Shown: one piece after another, positions 54,834 to 64,000 of the stretch
How the letters are laid out: each line of letters begins with the position of its first letter
Position numbering within the stretch: position 1 is the stretch's first letter
Assembly (NCBI GenBank): GCA_918026815.1
Contig: CAKJVC010000068.1
Coordinates: 496,001-560,000, forward strand
Direction: 5' to 3'
Length of the DNA stretch: 64,000 nucleotides
From: Chalara sp. BL73
Taxonomy: Eukaryota; Ascomycota; Leotiomycetes; Helotiales
Made by a program: the position numbers and the translations under genes
The notes under the pieces: model-generated
What the model was told of the DNA's origin: nothing
Database searches by the model: none
Seen by the model: the letters and a program-made list of their open reading frames with translations, nothing else

Positions 54834-56985
54834 GATGAGCATGCAGCAGTATGTGGGGTGCAATACAGCCAGTCCCGGCTCTAGTCCCGTTTTATCAAGA
54901 TTCCGCTTGGGCCAAGCAAATGCCCAGAATATTGGCAACCAGAAAATTTTTTGTACACACAATCAACACCACTTTTGCATCTCAATAGGTCCAATTATAT
55001 TCAGTAGGTTCATCTATTAACCGAGTTCTCAAAAGCCACCGGCAGTCTCGAACGAAAATTTAGCAAATATAAGTTGTCATAGCTGCGAACCCGGCTCAAA
55101 TATGGTATTCGATCTTGAGTATTATCTTTAGTGTACTATGGCAAAGGCCAGCCAATATGTACAGTTAGTTACACGAGACGAGATCACGTAACAATGCACC
55201 CGAAAAAGAAAAACTAAGCTTCCAGCGGCACGGATCGTGGTGAGCTTTGCCTCGCCTTTATTTCGGCTGTTGCAGCTAAGCGACACTGGCAATGAGTTAG
55301 TTCGCCCGCGTGGACGCTCACACACGCGTTCCGTCCCTTTTGAGCGATCGATCCGATGATGGCAGTCCATATCATCAAAAGCAATCTGTGCATGACCACG
55401 TCCATATACCATCGAAAACATTTTGTCTTGGCACAATCTCTACTGTAGAGCTTCGGACCTGGTTTAGTTTAGCATTCTCATTTATGAGGCCGGTATCGCA
55501 GTCTGTCATATCCTTCCACGCTTCCACACTTAGGGATGGTGGATCTGCTTGTTTCCAGAAATATGCGAAAAATGCTCTAGGCGTTGAAATTTTTTGGGTG
55601 ACAACTCTTTTGTCTTTCTTTACCATAATTTTCCTGTCATCATGCACAGGAACGCCCAGGGTTGCATTGCACTACGCAGCAGCCTTACAGCGGAAATTCC
55701 CGTACTGCAGATTGCATAGGGTCCTTGAAGCGGAGCCTAGATTTCCAGTCTCGGGTGATTTGGCGGGCTCTTTGGCTCCAGCATCTTGGTATATGGCCCT
55801 CTTTTTTTTAAAAGAAAAAATCCCCCCCTCTCTAGCACCCGAATGATGGTTGGCTGGATTCTAAGTCATTACGAATGAAAATGAACCAGAATTCTCCACG
55901 ATGTGTCCAAAAGTCTCATCTACCAGATCTAGATTTAATCGAAAGAACGCGCTATCCCATCCACTAGACACTATTCGAACCACTCCATTTTGTGCTGCTT
56001 CTTGCTATTACGACTTTCGGCTCTTAGGCCAAGAAATTGCAAATAGTTTGAGCACTGAACGACTCGTCTAGCCTCTGGGGAGAGCAGATTATGTCTCCCA
56101 TTCTTATCTTCGAAATGCAGTAGTGTTTTGAATGCGTTCAGCTACGGTCCAGAAATTGCATGCATACGAGCTGGAACCAAATCACGATTTCTTAGCCGAT
56201 TACAATATCGAACTTGATTTTAGAGCCCAGCGAGAATGTCTAGCATGGAACAGCTCTCTCGAATCATGGCTCTTCTGAGCCGTCTAGATCTTGAACTCTG
56301 GATTTATCAAGCCTCTAGGCCTGGCCAACACATTACTGGACGAAAGAGATAATGGCGGACGAGTATTTTCAAGTAAAGTCGATATCTCCAACTCCTTGTA
56401 TATGCATGGACTGACAAGAAAGCCAGCTAGATTAGACATATACATTAAGTGGGAAACCCCATAGCAAAGAAGAAGATGAGTTGGGCGTCGCTACGACATG
56501 TTAGCTCGGAATGGCTCAACATTATCTCTTGATAGAAAGAGAAGGGAGAATCCCGGTCGAAGAAATTTAATGGGCGAACGCACTCAGAGTGCACGTGACC
56601 ATGGACTCATCCGCAGACTTCTATTAGCTTTCGCCATGTCCACTATTCAATTTGCGAAGTTTCCTACTCCAAGAATATTATATTCGTATTCTAAAAGCGT
56701 GGAAGCCTAATCGACAAAAAATCTCTCTATTGCAGACGATGACGTAATGTGCGGGAAATATCTTGGCCAATCTGACTTGGCGGAATGAGGCTGCCTGAAT
56801 TGCGGTCAATGATTTGGCAGTGAAAAAGATTGTGCCCCGTGGTTAGCCTCACCATTGACCGAGTTCGCCGGAGGAACTATTGTCCGTACTTATGATACCG
56901 TATTCAATGCCTGAACAAGACATCAGATGGGAAGTCTACCTTTGGTCCCGTGATCAACGACGCTGTTAGGCGTGTTTCCTTGAAG

Positions 56986-56992
56986 TATATAT
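56986..56992 (+). promoter_or_regulatory. TATA-like box of FAD-linked oxidase gene
   Basis: TATATAT 35 bp before the first ATG at 57027. The short distance hints that translation may start at a later ATG (57057 or 57081). Confidence 0.35.
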
Positions 56993-57026
56993 TGAGAGGA
57001 GGATTCTTGCTGTAGGTAGTGTGAAA

Positions 57027-59035
57027 ATGCTTTCCATCTCAGAATATTTATTTAGCATGGTTATCTTCAAGCAATTACAGATGTTTACATATGTCACCCA
57101 GCTGGTCGGCCTGGCATCAGCCTTCTCCCATGGACCAGTTTGCAAAAGCGTTCCTGGTAGCAATCTATGGCCCAACGACAGAGCATGGTCTGCATTGAAT
57201 AATTCTATCTCAGGGCGCCTGATCAAAACCGTGCCACCCGGATCAGTGTGTCATCCTACGCAGCCCACATTCAATCCGCTCGCCTGTCCCTTTGTCCAAG
57301 CAGGATGGCTCACAAGTCAATGGCACACTGACAATCCCGTGGGCAGTATTAACAACAACTGGGACAATGATACCTGTCTTCCCCTACCAACTTTGCCCTG
57401 CAGTGGCAAGGGGTATCCCATTTATGTGGTTAATGCTACGTGTGCTGCGGATGTGAAAAAAGGGGTGGATTTCGCAAGAAAGAATCATATCCGACTGAAT
57501 GTTAAGGGGACTGGTCACGATTATCTTGGAAGGTAGGACCTTCTGTGCTATCTAATTAAACCTCGCTTAGCAGGATCATAGGTCTTCCGCGCCAAATTCG
57601 CTCTCGATCTGGACTCATCACATTCGAGGAATCTCTTTTCATGATGGCTTCAAGCCTCAAAAGTGCCGGAACACCATTGAAGGCCATGCAATTACCGTTG
57701 GTGCAGGAACTCAAATGCTTGAAATTGATCGGGAAGCTCACCTTCGCAACCTGACAATTGTCAGTGGTGGAGGGGGGACCGTGGGAGTTGGTGGGTATCT
57801 TACAGGAGGCGGCCATGCCGCTTTGAGTTCAACTTATGGACTGGGTGCTGATCAAGTTTTGGAACTGGAAATTGTAACGCCTAGCGGGAAAATTTTGACG
57901 ATTAATGAGTGTCAGCATAAAGATATATTTTGGGCTGTGCGAGGGGTGAGTTGGTTCCTTGCTAAACCGTTTTCGTTTTCCACGAAGATTTAAGATCTGA
58001 CGATACTAGGGCGGTGGATCAACATTTGGTGTTATAACCTCAGTCACGATCCGCGCCTTCCCATCTACTAAGTTTGTGACCGCAAGTCTCTTTCTCGGTA
58101 CCGCACCAGGAGATGAAAACTACTGGGACGTTATCACACACATCGTCTCACGTTATCCGGATCTGATCAGCCAAGGCATATCAGGCTATACCTTCATCGC
58201 GCCAAATTTCCTCAGTGAGGAATTTAATATCACTTCGCCAGTGGACGGTTATTATGGTATCCTCATGCTACCGCTTCTACATCCATCCAATTCTTCTGAG
58301 TCGCTCCTCACTGTTTTAAACAACGTCGTCGCCTCAGCCACGGCCCCATATCCAGGGCAAATTTTCTCTAGCATAAGCACAACAACATACGATGATTTCT
58401 GGGGCTACTACGAACCAAACAATGGACCCCAAGATGCTGGATACGACCAAATCATTGTATCACGGCTTTTAGATGGCAAAGCATTGGCAGATCTTGAGGG
58501 ACTGAAAAAAGCTTTTAAAACCATTACCTCAGATGGAACGGCTGCGGGTTTGTATTTGGTTGGTGGAGCCAATGTCTTTAACGCCAAACCAAGAGGTGGC
58601 AGTAACGCAGTCAACCCCGCGTGGAGGAAAGCATATGTCCATGCACGTGAGTGAAAATAATCCGCGCAAACTTTTGGAATATACGCAACTAATAGCCATA
58701 GTCACTGGCGGCCGGTGGACACCTTTTGATAATGCGAAGAAAGCAGAAGTAGAAAACAAATTGACGAACGTATGGGGCAAAGCACTAAGGGAATTGGCAC
58801 CGGATATGGGAGCTTACATAAATGAGGCATGTTTGAAAGACTAGTTACGTGAAATGGCTAACAAGTGTAGGCGGATGTCAATGAGCCAAATTTCCAACAA
58901 GCTTTCTGGGGAGACAACTACCCGCGCTTACTGGCTATCAAACGAAGAGTCGATCCCACAGATCTTCTTTGGTGCACACCATGTGTAGGGAACGAGAGGT
59001 GGGCGCTGGTTGATGGCGTTTTGTGCAAGGTTTGA
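57027..59035 (+). CDS. Secreted FAD-linked oxidoreductase (BBE-like, VAO superfamily)
   Basis: Five exons, 57027-57532, 57582-57945, 58010-58646, 58696-58826 and 58871-59035, give about 600 residues. The last intron (58827-58870) has a GC donor, GAG|GCATGT...TGTAG. The preceding acceptor could also be at 58701. A signal peptide ends near ASAFS; alternative starts at 57057 and 57081 give a better one. The FAD-binding domain has VKGTGHDYLGR, where His164 is the likely covalent flavin site, and GYLTGGGHAALSSTYGLGAD. No second covalent Cys is seen at the usual place. The BBE domain is at the C-terminus (DVNEPNFQQAFWGDNYPRLL, then DPTDLLWCTPCVGNE). Such enzymes oxidise sugars, lignols or secondary metabolites with O2. 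Confidence 0.9.
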
Positions 59036-61119
59036 ATTCTGCCTTGAGAATATTGTGTGCTCTTTCGAAAATGTGACTGTAAGCTTCCATGCATCCCCCT
59101 TCTAATTCAAACAAAATTTGGCCCATCTATTTTTCGTTCTATAATGCTGCGCAGCAGACCGTGGACATCGGCGCATAGTTGTGCTCATGATATGATCGAC
59201 AAGTGACGCTTCTTGGAATTTGTCGTCTGCCAGTACCGCTCAGCTTTTATATCGTTGGTCTGTACACGGAGTGTAAGTGCATGCTTACCGCACCACCGCT
59301 TGCCCCAGCGGCGGTCACTAGGAAATCCCATTGTGAACAGCACCATCCCCTTGTACCGGTATCTCTATGTTAGGCTCCTGAGTATCTTCATCGTCTGCGC
59401 CAGGTTGGCGAGGATTCACAGAATGAGTAGACCCTTCAAGCTCATTTGTAGTTGCGAGCTGGCTGTCGCCTCCTGCGATTTGGTCATGAGAGCGTTGGCC
59501 TATCCATTGTTAGATCCAAGAGCGGAGTAAGTGGAAACAGTATCCACCATACCATCTAGGTGCCTATGCCCACGGATTTGGTGCCAGATGCCGAAAGCTG
59601 TGATGGCCATCATGAGTATACCGAATGTGATTGTGCCAATTGGAGCAGGACCCCATCTTGAGTGCTGACTCTCAGATGGCGCAATGCTTAGCGGAGATGC
59701 ATCGACATTGTTGGTTGCGCTAGCAAGTGCTGAGCGTAGATGGTTCGGTGGAAGATACATTATGCTGTTTTATTGATGAATTGAGGAAGCTGGCACTGAA
59801 CCTTAGCAGAATGGCACAAGTGAAGGCAAGGGATGCTCTTAAAAATCTGAGCGACAAGAGATAAGCAGAAGTGATCTTTATAAGGAATTTTGCTATACTA
59901 GACGCTTGAGGAACTTTTGGAATTGTGCATCTTTTGCGCAGCTTCCGCTCCACTTGCTCCATGCCCGCTGGCCGACAGGCGGTAGACCAGCAATAGGAAA
60001 GGTCATTTCCATACTTTGATTTCATGCACAGGCGGTATAGTAGGTGGTAAGCGAAATGATAAAGGAACAGATAGCGAACATTCTGTTCACACCAAGGACG
60101 ACATATGCCCTTGATTGAGGTCTTTCTAAGACCGTGCCAACAGCCTACTGCGTCCAATCGATGATAAGAGCTCTGAAGAATCTTTGTTCGCATACAGCTT
60201 TGTGGCTTGTTCCAATCTACCTTTTGTGCGGTAGGTGTACCTACTATGCAATAGAAACATCCAGATCATGCCGGATGGATGTAGGACTTAACTTCACGTG
60301 TGACTAAACTCTGGGCAACTTGGCTTCGCTTACGACTACGCCCGACTGGCAAAGAGCAGGGGCTTATCCCAAGGGGATCAACACAGCAATGCAGTATGTA
60401 AGTAAAACCATGGAAACTCTATTCCCACCACCTGTACTAATTACGCTCGGTGGCGGTAGCAGGTCCAGGGGGTATGGATGCTGGGAATCTTGGCTCAGAA
60501 GGCTCGGAAGAGCTGTATCTGTGCTAAACCCTGTCCTGGTTCAGGGGAGAGAGCCTAATGTCGCTTGGGGGTCGTGCGAATCCCGTAAAAATAAGCGGTT
60601 GCTGTATGGATGACTTCTGGAAAATGAGACTGTTACACAAAACCATTACCGGGGAATGAAGCCAAGAACAGCCACAAAAGCTCATTACTCAAGTACAGTT
60701 GGGCCACCACAAGACTAGAAAGGGCGTGACGTGGCGACAAGGTTGAGTGGGATGTGTTTTGAAAACCAGCGCTAGGCGAACCCCAGATATGGCAGGCGGT
60801 CCTTCCAGCAATGTTCCATTTCGGGTTGTTTAGTGGTCTCTCAGCCTCAACCCAATGAGGTGTCGCTCTCCCCTCCCCCGTCTCTCCCCCTCTCCCCCTC
60901 GGATATGCTGACTCATGTAGGCAGACATGGACATGCATGTTTATCAGTATCTTGGAGGGTGTTTTCACGTTCCATTTGATAAACTGTCCCTCAGTGTTCT
61001 CATCCGCAAGGAATCCTCCCCAGCCGGCTTTTCATGAATTGACATTCATTGCTTCAAGGGCATGAAATTTGAGCGCCCACACAATCACCTCCATAATCAT
61101 CCCCTCACCAGGATTCATC
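59036..61119. other. Intergenic region, 2.1 kb, with one doubtful small ORF
   Basis: Contains the possible small membrane protein gene at 59500-59760. No other coding or RNA signal is supported. Confidence 0.4.
59500..59760 (-). CDS. Possible small single-TM protein, doubtful
   Basis: ATG-initiated frame of 86 residues. A polar Ser/Ala/Asn-rich N-terminus is followed by one strong hydrophobic segment (IGTITFGILMMAITAFGIW), then HQIRGHRHL. The layout is protein-like. There is no recognisable family, and a longer overlapping frame in another phase weakens the case. Confidence 0.3.
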   Translation of the reverse strand: MYLPPNHLRSALASATNNVDASPLSIAPSESQHSRWGPAPIGTITFGILMMAITAFGIWHQIRGHRHLDGMVDTVSTYSALGSNNG

Positions 61120-62757
61120 ATGTCGTCGGAAGCTACTCTCGCCGAGCTCTATGCGAAGATAGCAGCACGGCTGAAGGCCAGCCAATCACTCTCTCGCAAT
61201 CAGAACTCCCTCACTGGGGTTCTTCAAGGCTCAGAAGAGAGATCAGAACAAGTGCAACGTCCGTATAACAATAACCAAAACCAAGCCTGGCACCCTACCT
61301 TGCACCCCATAAATGCGGTTCTGACTCAACAAGGTCGATACGCACAACAACCGCAGGTATTAAATGAGGATATATCTGAGACAACGAGCGTTACTCGTAA
61401 ACGAGGATATGAAGAACATGTGTTCGACTTATGCGGTACACCCTGGCAATCATCGTTTAAGAGAAGCAAACCCATGCGTAGAGGAATACTCTCCTCATCA
61501 ACCCAAGAAAACATCGCCAACGTCAAAAAGGCGGGAGGTGCATGTTGGAGATGCAAAATGCTAAAGAAGCCGGTGAGTGCTTTATAAGAATTCGAGGTCA
61601 ATATTGATGATATCTCAATAGTGCGATGGTGCGACACCTTGTAAGCAATGTGAGAACAACAATGGTGCATTGTGGGATATTGAGTGTATACGTGGATCCT
61701 TGCAGATACCATACGACCACTGGGATGGCAGTAAATGTTCTCCCGCAGTTTCTATGAGAAAGACTTACTAAAATAACTATTAGGCACGAAGCTTCTGAGT
61801 TGTGGTAGGTGGCTATGTCACCGCGGCTCCGATTACTTCCCTGAATACGTGACAATCAATTCATCTGAAAAGCCGTGCATCCGGGATCTGCCACTTCCAA
61901 TAACCGAACCTAGCTCCAGCATACTGAATTGCTTGAACCTGTTTAGAAATTTTGATCGACAATATAAATTATTTTCTAGTGCATTCAACCATTTTATTTT
62001 CCAGAGTGTTCGGATTCAGGAAGACATTATTTTCAGGCAGCCTAGCCCCAAGGCTTATATTGGTGAGGACAACATTCTAATATATTTAAGCTTACGTATG
62101 CTTGCACTGTCGTTGGAGAGATTTCATGTTGGCAATATCGAATATTATAGCCACACACCTATAACCAGAGATATGGAGACAGGCCAGCAAGTCGAAAACT
62201 GTTTCCACTTCCTCGGTAGTGGTCGAATAAATGCCAAATACTTTAAAACGATGCCAGCCAATGGTCGAGCGAGAGAAATTGATGCCGAGAAAGAAGATCA
62301 ATTCTTTCTACTCGTAAATCATGTGATTAGCTTAATTGGGCGACTTCTGTTTCTGCGTAAAGCGGTATACTTCCCGGTTGTTTTCTGCGCCTTAGGTATC
62401 TTATCCAGGACTTGGCCTTTCATTGACAACCGTCTTGTGCCAGTATATGGCATTAGACTTCGAATCCGCACTTTTTGCAGATTTTACATTAGTTGCGCAA
62501 AGGGGTGCCATCCATTCCATTACAATCAAGTTCAAACTCTGGCACAATATAGCCAGTGGGTCAAGGGAGATCAGATGTCTGTCAATTATTTTACTTGGCT
62601 CCAGGAGCCATGGCATGAATATATGAAATGTAAGTTTCTACGGGCATTTCATCATGCAATCATTCTCTAACTCAAGTGTGCAGCTGCAGGGTCTTTAGAG
62701 GACTTCCCACAAGAGGAAGAAAGCCTTGAGCATAAGTTTAACCTGGCTTTTGGATGA
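61120..62757 (+). CDS. Zn2Cys6 regulator with wide-spaced zinc cluster
   Basis: Four exons, 61120-61572, 61622-61730, 61784-62629 and 62684-62757, give about 493 residues. All introns are GT-AG and 49-54 bp long. The zinc cluster is split by intron 1: GACWRCKMLKKP in exon 1 and CDGATPCKQCENNNGALWDI in exon 2, with the last Cys in IECIRG. Its spacing is C-x2-C-x6-C-x5-C-x2-C-x11-C, longer at the end than the standard x6-8. I recognise this ACWRCK...CDG..PC..C type from a separate group of fungal regulators where the cluster is internal, about 140 residues in. A Gln/Asn-rich N-terminus precedes it. The C-terminal part has no known domain. It lies between the FAD-linked oxidase and a P450. Confidence 0.8.
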
Positions 62758-63160
62758 CCCTTAATATGAGATTGTGGTTGAACTGGTCACAACTTGGAAA
62801 CATCTATATGTTCATATGGATAGGCTTCAGACACAAGCTTGAGAGCATTCAATTTTGACCTAGTAGCCGACCATATCTACCAACCTCATCAGTTTCAAAT
62901 ATCGTTCAAGATGACCTGGTCCTCTATTATTCTAGGTAGACAATGATACATTTTCCCGCTGTCGCAAAAGAAGTAGTGAATTACTTCATGAGCTTCTTGG
63001 AATCTCTCCCTTGGTTGGTTTGGGGTCGCATTGGGCAGCAACCAAAACGTATCGATTCAGAACAATATGCGATCAATACCCGCAAAAGTGAGCTTCATTT
63101 TGTCTACTTTTACATGCTATCTTTGTGACGTACTTGAACAGCCCATTCTCTTTTCACTCT
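62758..63160. other. Intergenic region between convergent regulator and P450 genes
   Basis: About 400 bp without recognisable features; a 61-codon frame at 62943 is treated as chance. Confidence 0.4.
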
Positions 63161-64000
63161 CTATTTCCCTTTTACATCCTCAGCCGAAAGCTCCATCACC
63201 TTGTCAGACCCTGAAAACACAACATTCCACTTGCCCTCCGCATTACCGCCTTTTCTCGGTGCTATTTCTACCAGAATATCGTGGTCAGGCTGCGGAATCG
63301 TAGTCCACATCTCCGCATTCTCAGTCGTTGGCCGCACCCATTTCCCATTTACGGGCGTTATATCAAAGCGCAGCGCCATCAGCGCAGCGAAACCTATAAT
63401 CTCTGTGCTCGCAAAGTGGCGGCCAGGGCAGAGCGTGGTACCGCCCCCAAAACTGCGGAAAGCGATCGGGTTAGGCCGTTTATTGTTCGCCGACCGGACA
63501 AAGCGTCTGTGGTCGAACTCGGCCACGTTCTCGCCCCAGATGGATGGATAGCTATGCTGCACCGCACCGGGTATCATGACCGTGCCGCCTTTCTTCAGGA
63601 GGTATTTGCCGTCCAGCATGTGGTCCTCCATGACGACGCGGACAGACGTGCCGATGCTGTGAAAGCGGAGGACTTCTTGCAAGGTAGAGAGTAAGATGGG
63701 ACAGGAAGTTTTGATATCGGATAGATCGATCTTATGTCCACCAGGCTCCTCGACCACAATTTTAGAAAGCTCGCCCCGGACTTCCTCTAGAACAATTGGA
63801 TCAGAGAAGACGTGATAGATGAGCCAGAACCCTGCGGGTCCGGTGTTGGCAATTACGGCGAGTGCTCCGCCGATCTCAAATCGGGCTATATCGGCCATGG
63901 TGACGTTGTATTCTAAGCTATGGTCGACCCGAGCTTTGACTAGAGCCGAGCCTTGTTCGTATCCTTTATCGTTGAAGTACCGTTTCATGGCCACGGCAAT
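63161..64000 (-). CDS. Cytochrome P450, C-terminal part, cut by window edge
   Basis: The frame runs off the right end, leaving about 279 C-terminal residues. Visible P450 elements are a divergent I-helix (IGGALAVIANTGPAGFWLIY), the K-helix ExxR in LQEVLRFHS, and the PERF-like region FDHRRFV. The heme-binding loop is RSFGGGTTLCPGRHFA, with the axial Cys in LCPG. FGGGTTLCPGRHFA is reminiscent of CYP7/CYP8-like and some fungal CYP clans. The usual AGxDT acid-alcohol pair of the I-helix is replaced by ANTGP, which may signal unusual chemistry. The N-terminal membrane anchor lies outside the window. It converges on the Zn2Cys6 gene. Confidence 0.92.
   Translation of the reverse strand: MAVAMKRYFNDKGYEQGSALVKARVDHSLEYNVTMADIARFEIGGALAVIANTGPAGFWLIYHVFSDPIVLEEVRGELSKIVVEEPGGHKIDLSDIKTSCPILLSTLQEVLRFHSIGTSVRVVMEDHMLDGKYLLKKGGTVMIPGAVQHSYPSIWGENVAEFDHRRFVRSANNKRPNPIAFRSFGGGTTLCPGRHFASTEIIGFAALMALRFDITPVNGKWVRPTTENAEMWTTIPQPDHDILVEIAPRKGGNAEGKWNVVFSGSDKVMELSAEDVKGK

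Larger units (their letters stand above)
54458..57026. other. Intergenic region, 2.6 kb
   Basis: Contains the iron-response-like inverted GATA element near its left end. A 178-codon frame from a GTG at 55310 shows no recognisable domain and is treated as chance. Confidence 0.4.

Noticed and set aside
55310..55846. 178-codon plus-strand frame
   Set aside because: Starts at GTG, low conservation-like signal, no domain.
59720..60193. 157-codon minus-strand frame
   Set aside because: Cys/Leu/Ser-rich, overlaps another frame, no motif.
60550..60600. tRNA-like TCGAATCCC-type string near 60570
   Set aside because: No matching acceptor stem or cloverleaf could be drawn around it.

Overview
This is a stretch of a filamentous ascomycete nuclear genome. 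Genes are split by many short (44-142 bp) GT-AG introns with CTAAC/CTGAC-type branch sites close to the acceptor. Families seen only or mainly in fungi are common: Zn2Cys6 regulators, HET-domain proteins, an AA9 LPMO with a CBM1, a Sit1-type siderophore transporter, fungal PLA2, OPT and FAD-linked BBE-like oxidases. Gene content resembles a plant-associated or saprotrophic Leotiomycete; that placement is inference. Gene models below were joined by hand from reading frame, splice signals and remembered family motifs; no search was run.

Layout. (1) 0.4-12.3 kb: a carbohydrate-oriented block with a secreted GMC oxidoreductase, cytosolic glutamyl-tRNA synthetase (housekeeping), a secreted GH93-like exo-arabinanase, a GH35-like beta-galactosidase and a Zn2Cys6 regulator. 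(2) 13-16.4 kb: an intact HET-domain gene followed by two decayed relics, a class C beta-lactamase-like fragment and a HET pseudogene. (3) 16.7-28.4 kb: a tight housekeeping block with CDC123, CWC21, a peroxisomal enoyl-CoA isomerase, PET100, a mitochondrial YebC/TACO1-type protein and the giant HEAT-repeat protein LAA1/HEATR5. Its neighbours are divergent or convergent, with short shared promoters. (4) 28.6-34.5 kb: an uncharacterised fungal two-TM protein, a secreted fungal phospholipase A2 and a GPI-anchored PLC-like phosphodiesterase. (5) 36.2-39.9 kb: a very large HET-domain protein whose long C-terminal half carries two separate internal duplications. (6) 40-57 kb: gene-sparse, with an OPT oligopeptide transporter carrying an apparent frameshift, an AA9-CBM1 LPMO with an abnormal first intron donor, a Mid2-like stalk membrane protein, and a siderophore transporter with an inverted pair of SreA-type GATA sites upstream. 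(7) 57-64 kb: a secreted FAD-linked oxidase, a second Zn2Cys6 regulator and a cytochrome P450 cut by the window edge. This may be one side of a metabolic cluster.

There is no single dramatic new system. The items most worth a second look are the duplicated C-terminal region of the large HET protein, the palindromic GATA element at 54.8 kb, the AT-AG intron of the LPMO, the OPT frameshift, two GC-AG introns (one next to a 16-nt exon), and the regulator/oxidase/P450 group at the right end.
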